This document shows, piece by piece, positions 11,170 to 23,534 of a stretch of 64,000 nucleotides of DNA (positions are counted from its first letter, which is position 1; each line of letters starts with the position of its first letter). Origin of the DNA: Gracilariopsis chorda. Taxonomy: Eukaryota; Rhodophyta; Florideophyceae; Gracilariales; Gracilariaceae. Location: NCBI GenBank assembly GCA_003194525.1, contig NBIV01000268.1, forward strand, positions 1 to 64,000. The letters are read 5' to 3'. Under the pieces are notes generated by a model. That model saw only the letters and a program-made list of their open reading frames with translations. It was not told the DNA's origin and made no database searches. A program made the position numbers and the translations under genes.

Positions 11170-11990
11170 CGTCGCGGCTGTCAGTCGAACAAATCATCCC
11201 ATAATCCACCACAGGGCTGGCTACAGCCATTCCCGATCCCTCATCGATGTTGGGAAATTGTAACCTTTTGACTTCCTTACGGAAGTTTTTACTACAGATA
11301 CAGGTTTCGACGCAATCTTGGTCATGGTAGATAAGCTGTCGAAGCAAGGATTCTTCGTACTGACCAAGAAGACTGCAACCGCCAAGCAGACCCTTCATCT
11401 CTTTGACACCAATTGTCTTTCCAAACATGGAGTCCCGCACACTCTGGTTAGCGACCGAGACCCAAAGGTCACGCCCAACTTTTGGACGTCATTGGTACAG
11501 CCCCTAAATGTTCGTTTGAATGTCTCAAATATCGCTCATCCGCAAACTGACGGTCTATCGGAGAACATGATCCGTACCGTGTCCAACATGCTTCGTGGTG
11601 CTGTCCAAAAATCTCCGAAGGAATGGGATCTTGCCTTACCCACAATCGAGTATGTATACAACGCCGCAAGACATAGCTCTACCGAACTCGCCCCCTTCGA
11701 ATTTGAACTCGGATACATCCCCCACGTCCCAGTTACGCGGCAACTGGAACACTTTGAGATACGCTCTCGACAAGCTCTTGAGTTTTTTTTGAACGACGTA
11801 ATGCTCTTCGAGCGCTTGCAAGCGATCACATTGCGAAGGCCGTGGCCAACCAGAGGTACTACGCTGACCTACGCAGAAAAGATGTATTGTAATCAGCTGG
11901 TGATCTTGTGCTACTTCATTTCGATGTGCTGTTAGTTGCGGGGAGCAGCCCTTCCCAAGAAACGGCAGGCTCTCTGACGGTTTGTTGAAA
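11170..11990 (+). pseudogene. Ty3/gypsy integrase fragment
   Basis: The translation starts with GWLQPFPIPHRCWE (the conserved GLLQPLPIP-type region before the integrase core). It continues GFDAILVMVDKLSK, then HGVPHTLVSDRDPKVTPNFW with the second Asp, and HPQTDGLSENMIR with the catalytic Glu. NAARHSSTELAPFEFELGY follows. After a frame change near 11800 it reads AVANQRYYADLRRKDV, a TAA, then SAGDLVLLHFD, the usual post-core region. No gag, RT or LTR is attached, so it is an isolated fragment about 850 bp upstream of gypsy-1. It is not part of gypsy-1, which has its own integrase. Confidence 0.8.
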
Positions 11991-12831
11991 CCAAGATAGC
12001 GGCACTAAATAGATGTCCGAAAAACGATGACCGAAAGAAGCAGGGTATTCTTTCACCTCTTATGATTACTTCCAAACAAAGACGCAAATGGATATTCAAT
12101 CTCTCCAATACTGTTGCAAAGGAAGCACCACTGTCTTCCGTACATCTCCTCAAATTTGTCGCTCTCCTTGTCGATCCGTAGTTCTCTCTCAGTGTAACAC
12201 AAACGTACCTGTAGGGCCACGGAGCTCAGTCGAAGACAGACTACAAGCTCTGTCTCCGACGTTAGTGTCCCGTAATGTAGTGTCAGGATCTTCTAGATGT
12301 ATCGATTATAGCCATTAGACTCTATTAAAGGAGATGAAGTCTGGCGTTTTCTCCTCACAACCAGCCAACGCCAAATTTGTAGGATAAAGCTGCAGTGCAC
12401 TTCAAACCCTTCGTTCCTACCCGATCAACCACTTCAGGCAAATGTGATTTGCTTGAAAAGCGTTCCGCCTGCGGATGCTCACTCTCAGCCCTTGCGTCTT
12501 CTCCATGAACTTCAGTGACCTGATCGGGACGTACCGGTACGGCATAGCCATGCGGGGGAACTGTCAAAACTCTATTTTTCGTTCTAAATGTCGAACCAAT
12601 CCTACAGTAGACCATACATCTGTCGAAACCGCACCAATCAACGCATTCGATGGTATAACAATTATTCAAACCCCCGCGGCGCGCCCTCCAAATATTTCCT
12701 ACTGCATATTACTGCATTTCAATTTCGGTTGTTAATGGGTCCCAGACCAAACAGCTTCTGGTCGACTACTATTTGTCTTCCAAACTGTAATTTCGCTATA
12801 CGCAATGCGCCAAAAAGGGTGCTTTAACTGG
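11991..12831. other. Flank between gypsy fragment and gypsy-1
   Basis: No gene is recognised. Parts may be the remaining 3' tail of the gypsy fragment. The last four bases before the gypsy-1 LTR, AAGG (12832-12835), are that element's target duplication. Confidence 0.4.
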
Positions 12832-12835
12832 AAGG

Positions 12836-13144
12836 TGTTAACTATTGCGGCAATTCCCCAAAGCGGAAACAGTTGTTTCCAGAAGAAGCACCAAAATTCA
12901 AACTGAAGCACTTTGAATTGCGTGGTAGTCCACGCAGTGCACACGCAACCTACGCAGTCGTAGGTGCCTTCTAGTGGAAGGCTGCGCGTAGTAGAACTAG
13001 AGAATAGATAAGCCTGCCTTCCGAGGAAGAACTCTGGAGGAAGGGGGCAGAACTCAGAGAGACTTTTGAGCATTTTTGTGCCTGTTCTTCTCGCCTATTG
13101 CGCTACTCAGAAACACTTTGACCGCGTATCGTATCTGACCAACA
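12836..13144 (+). repeat. 5' LTR of gypsy-1
   Basis: It is about 97% identical to the 3' copy. It contains a hairpin-like block near 13017-13046 (CCTTCCGAGGAAGAACTC...GGAGG) after a TAGATAAG element that may serve as TATA. Three of its differences from the 3' LTR are TG here where the other copy has CG. Confidence 0.93.
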
Positions 13145-13378
13145 AAGCGCTTCGAGACGTCAAATCGTACCAGAATAATACGAGGAGAAGATGTCTACTT
13201 ACGGATTGGTAACATGATCTAGGCCCCGAACCTTGGTAAAGCAACGCAACGGGAACTAATTTGTTTTGAGACAAACTATTCAGCCTATGTGGAGTGCATG
13301 AATGACATCAATGCGGGGAGACCAACAAACCAGAGAATCAAAGCTGCCTCAATTCGTCAATGCATCTAACCGAAGCTG

Positions 13379-13990
13379 TTGCACAGCCTTTCCATCCTAG
13401 GTAGGATCGAGGGCGCTTCAAAGGCCGAAGACGCTACTGACGAAGCCATGAGGAACTGGTTTGACTCCCGCCTGGCACAGACATCGTGTGACTCAAATGA
13501 TCGCGTGGAAGAAGCGATCTCAAGCGTGACTTATATGCTCCTACCGAGAGAACCTGCCGGGACAGCCGAACAGTTTGTGTTTGACGTGATAACCGCAATC
13601 GACGAGCAAAATGCATCCAAGGTAATCACAGAGTGCGACAGGTGCAAGCAGCTAATTGCGAAGCTCGTCAGCAAAGTAGAACCGCCCGAACTAAAGCAAC
13701 TGGTAGAGACCAGATGGGTATTTGGACTGCAGAGTAGAAAGGAAACTTAACGTTCTTTGCCAACACAATCTCAACACTCGCCGATCAGGTTCACGCTGTA
13801 CAGTCAGCTACGTCAAAGCTGAAACGAAAGCACGGACAGAGGAATCAGAGGAATACCCAGAACGGGACCGGGCAAGAGCGCCCAGGAAAGGTTCAGAAGA
13901 TTAACCGCCCCGTCTGCGAACGTCTTGGAAAGAAGGGAGATCCCACCGACACGAAAAGGAAGGAAGCCCAAGGAAACTGGAACAAGCCGT
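13379..13990 (+). pseudogene. gypsy-1 gag remnant
   Basis: It lies between the 5' LTR and the protease, where gag belongs. The first stretch (13379-13750) is an acidic helical protein with EEAISSVTYMLLPREPAGTAEQFVFDV and QLVETRW, plausible as capsid. Near 13914-13960, in another frame, VCERLGKKGDPTD looks like a degenerate CCHC knuckle that has lost its second Cys and its His. At least two frame changes occur. The assignment rests on position and the knuckle trace. Confidence 0.55.
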
Positions 13991-14025
13991 GCCTCAACAC
14001 CGAGTAAGGCGATGGCATCCACCCC

Positions 14026-14703
14026 ATGAGCAAGTGCTCAGTCACATCTAAGGAGAAACGGCAGGAACTTTTCAACAGATTCTTCGGAAACAAAAAGAAA
14101 ACAGGGAAGAAAGCGAACTTTTCTTCTGTTCGTTCCCTTTCACGAACAATGCCGAATGAAGACGAAGGCAGGTACTCGGTATTACTCAACGACGTGGAGG
14201 AAGTCGCCTTGGGAGATTCAGGAGCCTACTATTCTGCAATATCATCCGCGGTATTTGCAGTAATCTGGGAGAAGCATCCCGACACGCTCTACCAGAGACT
14301 GGAGAAGCCAATGATAGTGGAGCCCGCATTCCAAGACCATACAAACATGCATAGTTCGACAGCTGCGGGAAAGACGCAGCTATCACTTACGATTAGCTTG
14401 CCGAACACTGGCCTTCCCGTCCGCATTCGAGAAGTAGACTTTTTAATTGCAGATGACAACATGGCAGAAGTGCTGCTAGGAAGATCGCTTCTGAAGGCGA
14501 TCGAATTCGATCTAGGAAAGCACCTTCGGAAAGCTGGGGCGGAAATCAACGGTATGTCAGAGGGAGAGCTGAAGTCAGAGACTGCTCGGTTTTCCTTGAC
14601 AACCTTCAAGAGACTGAGCTACAACGAAGCAGATGACGATCCGATAGAACTTCGCGAGTGCCTGCAAGCAGGATTCAGGATCGACACAGACGAAACGATT
14701 TAG
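14026..14703 (+). pseudogene. gypsy-1 aspartic protease
   Basis: The retropepsin active site reads ALGDSGAYYSAIS (about 14206-14244). VLLGRSLLKAIEFD near 14470-14510 matches the second conserved protease strand (the LGxxLL-type motif). The frame continues into RT after a TAG at 14701-14703, so protease and RT were one polyprotein. The stop is compatible with a CAG or TGG ancestor, but the residue is not conserved enough to decide. Confidence 0.75.
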
Positions 14704-14745
14704 GAAGCAGTACTGAAGGCCGTTGAAAACGCCACAGCCAATGGA

Positions 14746-15759
14746 ATGTCACCAACAGGCACCAAAGAATTGAAATCCTTATTGGAAAGCCATCGGGACT
14801 GCTTCCGCGTCAAACTGTGGTCCGATACTCCGGCAAATGTACAACCGCTGCCCGTGCAGCTTAAGCCTAATGCTAAGCCCTTCCAATGCGCCCAGCGCCG
14901 CTACGCCCCAAACCAAAGAGTTCTCATCCAACACACAGTACGGCAGCTCGAGAAAATTGGCGCTGTATATAAGAACCCGGGCGCTCATTGGGCACGTCCA
15001 GCACTAGCTTTACCGAAACCGGGCACGGAAAAGCTACGTTTTACAGTGGATATTCGTGCAACCAATGCCAGGACACTTCCGCTACAGTCAGCGATGCCAC
15101 ATCTGGAATCTCTTCTCCAGAACTGCAGTGAGAGCGAATGCTATGCAAACATCGATTTCACCCACGGATACTGGCAAATTCCTCTAGACCCTACCGCGCA
15201 AGAAATCATGTCCATACAAACCCCAGATGGAGTTTACTCACCAACACGAACTTTGCAGGGAGGAATGGATTCTGGGAATCATTTTCAGTCTGTCACTAGC
15301 GAACACTTTGCCGGAAAGTTACAGCGAGTGATACAGTGGCTTGACGACTTTCTCATGTACGCGAAAACGGAGAAGAAGCTACTTGAAGACATTAAGGCTT
15401 TTCTATCTGTCTGTCGCGAGATTGGTTTCAAAGTCAACCCGGCCAAATCTTGTTTTTTCTGCAAGGAAGTGAAGTTCTGCGGAAAAATCATATCGCGAGA
15501 AAGAGTCCGTTTCGACCCTCGGAACCTTGAAGCACTTTTGACCATGCGAAAGCCTCAGATGGGTAGCGAACTGCAGCAGTTAATGTGCGCCGCAAACTGG
15601 ATGCGATCCTCTATTCCGAACTACTCACAGATAGTTCAGCCGCTTCATGACCTACTCGAAGACGCGTATAAGCAGGCTGGTAAAAGAACCGAAAAGGCAG
15701 TGGGGAAGATTCGCATCAGCAACTCTTGGAGGAACGCACACACAACAGCATTCAACTAA
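14746..15759 (+). pseudogene. gypsy-1 reverse transcriptase
   Basis: RT motifs are in order: PVQLKPNAKPFQCAQRRY, LPKPGTEKLRFTVDIRATNA, YANIDFTHGYWQIPLD (motif A with the catalytic Asp), LQGGMDSGNHFQ (motif B) and IQWLDDFLMYAKT, where WLDD replaces the usual YLDD. FKVNPAKSCFFCKEVKFCGKII is the motif D/E region. The ORF ends at a TAA at 15757-15759, and the same frame continues with VSQLAAPTKLSLPKEG. The stop therefore interrupts the connection domain; CAA to TAA would explain it. Confidence 0.85.
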
Positions 15760-16638
15760 ATAGTTTCCCAACTAGCTGCGCCAACTAAGCTCTCGCTGCC
15801 TAAGGAAGGGTACAGAACTTGCCTCTTCACAGACGCCTCGGATTTTCATTGGTCTGCCATCCTAATGCAGTCGCCTGAGGAGGAAGAACGCAAATCAGTG
15901 GAAACCTAAAGGCACGAGCACATGTGTTTCTTTTCTGGTTCCTTCAGAGGTTCTTCGGAAAAATGGAGCGTCCCCGAGAAGGAAGGGTTTGCTATAGTCG
16001 AAGCGATGTGCAGAATGGACTATCTCACAGCTAGCAGAACGACCTCAATCTACACCGACCATGCCAACCTCGTATACAGATACGACCCATACGGTCAGAA
16101 CCCGGGGATCGTGCGACATGCAGCAAACAAGCTCATGCGATGGGCCCTCAAGCTGAGCGCATTCCGCTACATCATCGAGCATGTCCCGGGAGAGAAGAAC
16201 GTCTGGGCGGACATGCTCTCCAGATGGGCGATAGAGCCGAAGAAGACGGTACAGCCCTCTAATGTAGGACGAGTCAGCGCACTCATAGTCGCCCCGATCA
16301 ATCCAGGGATCAACGAACAATTCGATTGGCTATCGAAGAAAGAAATCATCGCATCACAGAATATGCACTTCACACAAGCTCCAAAGAATCTCTTGAAGCA
16401 AAAGAAGCCTTGGAAAATCGTTTCAGGCCAGATATGGATTCCCGAACCGGACAAGCTGCTGCGCCTACGAACGCTTATCGCCGCACATACCGGAAGACGT
16501 GACCACAGAGCATTCGACCCTACGCTAGCATCCGTATCGGAACACTTTCGTTGGAAGAACATTCGCGAAGACACCCAGCAGTTTGTATCATCCTGCTTTC
16601 ACTGCATTGCAACAGAGTCTGGTTCAATTGTACCCTGA
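15760..16638 (+). pseudogene. gypsy-1 RNase H and integrase zinc finger
   Basis: The same frame as RT carries LFTDASDFHWSAIL (first RNase H Asp), a TAA at 15907-15909 in a context that reads VET-stop-RHEHM (Gln expected), then KEGFAIVEAMCRMDYL with the Glu, IYTDHANLVY and HVPGEKNVWADMLSRW. After a spacer, AAHTGRRDHRAFDPTLASV...FHC is the HHCC zinc finger of the integrase. It ends in a TGA at 16636-16638 in the context IVP-stop-PLGHTMHA; CGA to TGA fits the usual Arg at this place. Confidence 0.85.
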
Positions 16639-16653
16639 CCCCTCGGCCACACC

Positions 16654-17814
16654 ATGCATGCAAGCAAGCCGAACGAGATAATCCATTTCGACTACTGTTT
16701 CGTGAAACGCGGAGAGAGAGACTTTCTGTTCGTCCTAATCGTCAAGGACGATTTGTCGGGATACGTTTGGCTAAAGCCTACGTCAGAGGCTGACGCAGAG
16801 AACACAGCAGAGGTACTATTGGACTGGTTTGCATCCTTCGGAGTTCCGAAATGTTGGATATCCGACAAGGGAAGCCATTTCAAGAATCAGGTAGTGAAGC
16901 AGGTTGCCGAAGCACTGAAAGCTAATGACCATTTAACACTCCCGTATTGCCCATGGACTAATGGATCTGTGAAAGTAGTGTGCAGAGAGTTACTGATAAC
17001 GACATTGGCGATATTGTTTGAGTTTCAAATGCCGCAAAAGGCCTGGCCGTCAATTCTTCCTCTAGTTTAGTCTGCCCTGAACAATTCACCTACGCGTAGA
17101 CTGAACTGCAAATGCCCTCTCACGATTTTCGCTGGATTACCACGGGACTCACTACTGTTTGCCATCGTCAGGGATCATGCAGTTGTGACGACGAAATGTG
17201 CTGAGAAAACGAAACGGGAAGCCGTAATCGAAACCGAGAAGCTGCACGAATCACTCGCGCAACTCCACAAAGCATGCTCTAGCGGCGCAGATAAGCGGAG
17301 AAAGGCCTCTGTTGACTCCCACAATCGCAAAACAGGAATCCGAAGCATCAACTTCTCAAAGGGAGATTTTGTCCTTCGAGGTGTCTTGCAGAAGGACGCT
17401 GATTCAAAACTCAATCTGAAATGGTATGGGCCTTTTAGAGTTACACTCTGCAGAGACAACTACGTATTTCATGTCGAGGACTTGCTATCAGGAAAAAAGG
17501 AATTGGTTTATGGACCCCGCTTAAAGTTCTACAATAACAGAGACTTTATGGTTACTCAAGAAGTCAAGGACCATCTTGCATATCAAGCAAAAGAATTGCT
17601 GACAACCGAGGAATTCAAGGACATTCGTCGCAACGCCGGCGTTCCGCAACTGCTTGTGAAGTGGAAAGGCTTTACGGAAGATGAGATCGACGGGTTCTCT
17701 GTTGAATCACTCAAGCAAGATGTACCGATACTGTTAAAGGAACATTTGGAAGACCTGCAAACGTCCGGAACCCAGCGTCAGCGGAAAATTGCTCGCAACA
17801 TTGAATTACACTAA
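16654..17814 (+). pseudogene. gypsy-1 integrase with C-terminal chromodomain
   Basis: The integrase core has NEIIHFDYC (first Asp) and PKCWISDKGSHFKNQ (second Asp). The third catalytic position reads WTNGSVKVVCREL, with Lys where Glu is expected, a change one G-to-A step away. A TAG at 17068-17070 interrupts LPLV-stop-SALNNSPTRRL; CAG to TAG fits. From 17185 the C-terminal domain follows, with DFVLRGVL and LNLKWYGPFRV. At about 17640-17750 a chromodomain reads LLVKWKGFTEDEIDGFSVESL...LLKEHL. Chromodomains of chromoviruses direct integration to particular chromatin. Confidence 0.88.
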
Positions 17815-17842
17815 TCAAACGAGTAGTTCGATTATGGGGGAC

Positions 17843-18151
17843 TGTTAACTATTGCGGCAATTCCCCAAAGCGGAAACAGTTGTTTCCAGAAGAAGCACCA
17901 AAATTCAAACTGAAGCACTTTGAATTGCGTGGTAGTCCACGCAGTGCACACGCAACCTACGCAGTCGTAGGTGCCTTCTAGTAGAAGGCTGCGCGTAGTA
18001 GAACTAGAGAATAGATAAGCATGCCTTCGGAGGAAGAACTCTGGAGGAAGGGGGCAGAACTCAGAGACACCTCTGAGCATTTTTGTGCCTGTTCTTCTCG
18101 CCTATCGCGTTACTCAGAAACACTTCGACCGCGTATCGTATCCGACCAACA
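17843..18151 (+). repeat. 3' LTR of gypsy-1
   Basis: It is preceded by the polypurine tract near 17834-17841 and followed by the AAGG target duplication at 18152-18155. It keeps CpG at three sites where the 5' LTR has TpG. Confidence 0.93.
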
Positions 18152-18155
18152 AAGG

Positions 18156-19480
18156 ATAGAGACAAACAACTGTTATATTCGTGCAGGTGAGGTTTCCACC
18201 GACCCAAAAAATAACGCAGAGGCTTTATATATTTCCAGGGATGATGACGTAATATTTCTCGGTGTTTTGGTACGTGTTGTTCGTCGCAAGTTTTTGTAGC
18301 TACCAAACCACACTGCCCGCGCTGTGTCACCCGATCTATACTCTCTTTGGCATCTGAAAAGTTTTAATTCCACAGAACTGTTCGCCGATTGTATAAATAA
18401 GAGTAGGAAGCTTCATTTTTATTGCAGTTCTGACATTGATGACCGCGTATTTGAATCACTTGGAACGTTGCAAGAAGTGCAGGGATGTGTAGAAGGCACA
18501 GGGGCCAACCCACTGTTCGATCAGCATTTCATTGAAGAAGTTCTGAAGACATGTGAAACAAACGTTCGTAAACCCCACCCGTACTGTTGCTGCGCTCTTG
18601 TATGTCTATCAAAATCATATGGTGACGAAAGCTTAACAATCCGGATTTCGTCGCAAGCTGTACTGCTAGTTAAGATACCTCCCGGTTGCGTTTCATTCAA
18701 GTCACAATAAAGTTCCTTTGGGACGCATTTGCCTCCTGGAGGTCACGGATTTGAGCCACTTGGAATTGTTATATGGCAAAACCGCGAATATCTGCTTTAG
18801 AATCCACCCCCAACAGACTTCCAAACCCTTTACATGACTTGGATAGAAGAATCTTGTCGCAGACCGTCCTTTGTTGCACTGATACTGTCTGGTTTCACAT
18901 TTGCTTACCCGGCCAAACTTTGCAGTGACACTAGCCGTTCTAATGAACTTCGAGGCACTTTTTTTCAGAATTTGGACCTACTAAATGCAGTGGACTGCGT
19001 ACATGTCTAATCCTATGCATGGATTTCGACTACAAAGTCCTTCGTCATTCGGCTATCGAAATCACTTCGAGAGGATTGAGAGAAGGCAGAGGGACACTCT
19101 TACCCTAGCTGCCTGCCAACTTCACCTCCTCGTCGCGACTCTGCAGCAGCCGTGTTATGCACACACTCATTCATTAACATACGATTGCTGTAAATGCCTG
19201 TGCTGCAGGAACAATCTATACAATGGAGTGTTCTCCCTCGATAGGAGCAACGAAGGGTGCTGCACTCCCCCTTGCATCTGCATATGCTAACAACCGAGCT
19301 TATTTCTTTCTGAAGAGCACTTACATCTTCCTCTTTCTCTAGAACCATGGTCCGGTTTTTTGTGTATCGCCATTCGATGCTGCAGCCACCCAGTTTAGCA
19401 GCAGACAAATTGTCTGCTTGTGCATCATTTCAATACTTTCCAACGACAATAGTAACTCTTCTAGACTGAAAAGCAAAGTA
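18156..19480. other. No supported gene; one 128-codon ORF
   Basis: The longest ORF is 18324-18710 plus. It is Cys-rich near its end (YCCCALVCLS) but matches nothing I know and has no flanking signals. The rest holds short ORFs only. Confidence 0.35.
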
Positions 19481-19933
19481 TTAGGCTGGTGAAACCAGGC
19501 CCGCAACTGAAGCTGCGTTGTCCGATGCAAATCTGCAAATATCCTTTTTCCAATCTGGAGTTCCGACAAGGAACGGACAAGCAAATGTCTTCTTCAATTC
19601 TCTGATCATATCTCCTTTCTTCATCGCTTGTAGCCGTACCTTTTCTCTCAGATACTTCGCCAGTACTTCGTTCTCTTGAACGGATCTTAGTTCTGTTAAA
19701 TCTTTTCTGCTCAAGTATGAGAGTATCACGAGAGTCTCAAACCTTTTGACATTTCTGTACCCATCCAGATTGCCAATGTGTCCTTTATGGCGCATGTAAG
19801 TCCGTAGATATGTGTCGTGTGTGATACCGAGAGTTCCTGGTGTAATAGGATACAGGTTCCAGGGACAAATGGGGAAGTAGTAACTACTAGGGGTAGCGGC
19901 GGCAGAGTACCAGAAACTAGGGTGACTGTCCAC
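19481..19933 (-). pseudogene. Unidentified minus-strand ORF, 150 codons
   Basis: The C-terminal half looks like real protein: RSVQENEVLAKYLREKVRLQAMKKGDMIRELKKTFACPFLVGTPDWKKDICRFA is charged and helical. The N-terminal half is Tyr/Pro rich. It lies on the same strand as, and downstream of, the large decayed coding block at 20.5-24.8 kb and may be its tail. No family recognised. Confidence 0.3.
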
Positions 19934-20512
19934 TGGGGTCTAGTTGTGTCCTGGGCACCTTCTGACGTGCAGGCGCAACGGGCGGGCGTTATATGAGGCC
20001 CTTACAGGTTAGATGCACTCGTAACGATGGCTTGAACGCCTGTGTCCGATGTAAGTTGGGAGAGAATAGAGGACGCAGGTGGTGCCTGCCTTTACTCCTC
20101 AGTGGCCGGCGGCACTTGAGCCAACTAATATAGTCGGCGAGGCGCTCTAGACCACCGGTAACTACTACTAAAAAACTAAATATAATACTACAATATTCTA
20201 CCGTGCACTGTGCTGCAGTGCCAGGTCCAGCGGAGCCCACACCTCACATCACAATTATCTCCGACCCACGTGGCTAATTTGGACACGAGCTGGTGGTGCT
20301 CTGGTCTTTCTTCCACCTCTTCGGCACTCCATCTTGCCATCCGTCTGACCTTAGTGCTATTGTACTACACCTGGGGTAAAATGGCATCGAGCGAATGCGA
20401 ATATGCTGGACAAAGTAAAGGTTCAAACCACGGCGGACTCGACCTTTGAAACTATTTATCCGATGTCAAATACCATTTCTCCAAGAGCGTGGAACGCCTT
20501 CTTTCCTCTCTA

Positions 20513-23408
20513 CTAGCAAGCAGCCATGCAAAGAATCATTAGTACGTCAGTATCATTGGTTACAAAAGCGTGGCAGAAATATATTCGGTTGTATTTGTTC
20601 CTCTCCTCGGCAATTAATGGCAGCACGAAGTTCTTGAACCAGGAGAAGAATCGAATTTCCGACTCTCCGTGCCTAATATCTCGAATGCCCACCTGCAATC
20701 CGTTTGACTGGGAAAAGATGATAACTCTTGACCTCGGCAAATGACACAGCCTCTGGGGAGACGGCTGTTTTCGGAGGTTCTCCCCATCCTTTCCTCCCCG
20801 CAAAGATCCGGATAGACCGAGCTGGCTGTTTTGGTGTCTTTTCCTCTTCAAAAGAAGTATCTCCGTAGAACGACAACTCTCTATAAAAAACTCCGCGAGG
20901 ATGTCCTCCACTTTCGTTCCGACAAGGTCTAGTTCAAAGGAAAACCCTCCATGAAGATACACCTGTAGACCACTGCCTCTGTCAGATACGACAGAAGATA
21001 TGTCCAAAGCACATGAAGCCTTTCTTGCAGTGGAGTATTCTTGTGACTCTGGTTCTCGTCATCCGTCGCAAGACCAGATCTAGAAACGTTGCGCCGGTGA
21101 TGTTCTCCGGCCTTTTGTCTCACCACGAGATTAGGGTCATCTATATGGAGATGAAGCTGTCTTAGATAGTTTCCTCTAGACCCGGTTTTCCAAGGTTGCA
21201 AGAAAGTCTTCATTTTCGTGACTGTAACATCAAACAGTGTAGTCCTTGAACTACCATCGTTCCCTCGTTTCCATATACAGTTCATGACATCGATCATCAC
21301 TGATCGCACTTGTGGGAAATGAAAGTCGTAAATCTACGCAGACAATGCGCGGGTCTCATGGCCCTTGTACGCTTCAGCCGGGCGTGCAGTCTCCCGGAGG
21401 GAAGTTGTGCTGCACTCCCAGTCGCCTGCAAGAGGCGGGGGCTGGCGTAAGATAAAGCCCAGGAAGCGAGCCATGCGGCTCTTATTAGAGTGTTTAATAT
21501 CTCCGTTCTCCATTGGATACGCATCTTCGAGTGGAGGTACGAGATGGCGTGATTCGTGCAGAGACGTCCACCTATTTCTTATGTTTTCGGCGTCTACAAC
21601 GTGTCCTTGACCAACTGCAGCGCGTTCTGCAATGTTCAGTGTCGTCAATGCTCTCTATACAAGATGCTGCCGACCAGCAAGCTGTTTCTCGTAACTGGTA
21701 CGACTCCTTCTACCTTTTGAGGAACTTGGAGCCTTTGCTTTCATGAACACTCCTGCCGGTGGAATGACAATTCGCCTTTTCCAAACGCCTTTAAATCGCT
21801 TCCCTCCGAAATGAGTATCTATGTCTTCTTTCGAGAGCTGACCAAAAACATCTGGGAAGATAGCAGAAGCATGGAGCTTAGCGGATTTAAGACCTTGTGA
21901 GCGTACGTTAAGAATTCTTTGCTGCGCTGGTATGACTTCCAAGTTTTGAGGTTCTTCTGCAAGATCGTTTCGAAGACGGTGACAGCTTCTGTGGTCCGAG
22001 CCAAAGAAAGAACGCTCTATCATGAGCCTCAGAAGTCAGTCCCAAGTTCGCCATTGACCTGCATTACGTTCATACATGCCTGTGGGGCTCTTTGCCTTGT
22101 GTTTCCTATTGCCCGCAGTCGCAGTTCCGTGACCAACGCTCGCTCCGACTACACTTTGAAGCATCGAACGAGCTTTCGAGACTTCAAGAAGCCAGGATGC
22201 GGCGTGTTGTAAGTGGGGAAGCGGTGATGTGCTGAGACGTTTCACCTGACATATGATGAGCACTTCTAAACTCTCATCCAGGTGTACATAAGTGCAGCCG
22301 CGGCGGTCGTAGTTTCCCTCAATTTGACTTGTGAAAGAAGGTAGTCTGAACACAGCCGCACCAGGTTTGTCATGGAATAGGTCGTAGAATACAACTCTTG
22401 GCTTTATTCCTTTGAGAAACCCGTAGAACAAGGTACAGTTCTTGGTACTCGAGATCACCGCTTGCGTGCAAGACGTCTTTAAGTGAGAGCCAGAAGTTAT
22501 CGGTCAGGTAAGTATGACCAGTGCGCGAAAGAACTTGAAAACCAACAGTTTGAAGCAAGCACGTGAAAAGCACCGTGTGGACGAAGCGCTGGATGTTTGG
22601 GTTAGAAGAAGAAAACCTGAGAACAGCCTTGCGTAGCAAGCATTCAACTTGAATGCTTTTGAAAGACAAGTTGTCGGTTGTTTCTTGAATTAATTGTGCA
22701 TATCTCTTCGTATAAGGCCAATCACACTCAACGCAGTCGTTTGTCCCTTCAACGTCCTGTATTGCGTCAACCCCATCCGGGCAATCCGCCAGAACTATGT
22801 CAGACGTGTGCATGATCATTGCAGCCCATATATTGAACAGCATAGAACGGTTGTTGCGGGCATGGCTGTGCTTGAGTATGTTCTCAGCTTGCCAGTTCGT
22901 CAACCCTGCCTTCAGCGCCATTTCTTCTAGACCCATCCCATAAAGCATCTCTCTGCATAAAGGTTATAAACACTGCTTTTCGACGTGGAAAACGCCAGGG
23001 AACGGCACCATCCACTCATGATGTCTGATAATGGCATTCCTGGGATCTGATGCTTGTACATGCTCGCGGTACGACCGTCCCCAGATGTTGAAGATCATGC
23101 GATAGGTCAGCTTGTCGCCGGATAGTCATAGAACGCCTGAAGTGCTTCTTTGGCATCTTCTGAAACGAGTTCGTCTATGAAATTCTCACGAGTACCCAAA
23201 ACGCGTTTGGGATCTTGCCATTGTGAATCTTTCGTGAACTTCGAAGAGTTTTCATCGCGAATAGCACCCATCTTCTTTTGCAAAGTACATCCTGAGTCGC
23301 AGTGCCGCTTATAACACGGTTCAAATTTCCTGCTATTTTCACCGAGTGCAGTGGCATCACGTCGTAGTTTTCAATCGGAACCGTGAGGAGACCGTCCAAA
23401 AGGGGCAC
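20513..23408 (-). pseudogene. Decayed minus-strand coding block, unidentified
   Basis: A chain of minus-strand ORFs in shifting frames (23408-23175, 22948-22370, 22458-22036, 22023-21655, 21309-20929, 21007-20513) overlaps or abuts end to end. This is what one long coding region with frameshifts would leave. Recognisable protein-like stretches include NFIDELVSEDAKEALQAFYDY and HHEWMVPFPGVFHVEKQCL near 23.0-23.2 kb, then LKAGLTNWQAENILKHSHARNN near 22.9 kb, and IYFCHAFVTNDTDVLMIL near 20.55 kb. DTDVL-type motifs occur in some large uncharacterised transposon-associated proteins, but I cannot name the family. It continues the 429-codon ORF upstream. Confidence 0.4.
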
Positions 23409-23534
23409 ATCGCTCAGAGCCCCACGGAGCGCGCTCTCGCGATCCGAGACCAGTCTGTTCTTGTACCTTTCTAGAGTGTCGTATGAATTCGTAATACCGA
23501 GTGCGTTAAGGACACTGGTTCAGGAAGGAGTATT

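Larger units (their letters stand above)
12836..18151 (+). mobile_element. Ty3/gypsy chromovirus-type element, gypsy-1
   Basis: This is a complete element with two 309-bp LTRs (12836-13144 and 17843-18151), both TGTTAAC...CCAACA, flanked by AAGG on both sides (12832-12835 and 18152-18155). A purine tract ATGGGGGA lies just before the 3' LTR. Internal order is gag, protease, RT, RNase H, integrase, chromodomain. From 14026 to 17814 the pol region is a single frame broken only by stop codons. By hand count the LTRs differ at about 10 of 309 sites, with no indel. It is a fairly young but dead copy. Confidence 0.93.

Noticed and set aside
10952-11440. 162-codon minus-strand ORF
   Set aside because: Its left half lies in unassigned sequence, but its right half is antisense to the conserved gypsy integrase and it has no motif of its own.
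20340-20450. Possible tRNA or pol III box around AGGTTCAAACCACGG
   Set aside because: The B-box-like word is present but no acceptable A-box or stems were found.
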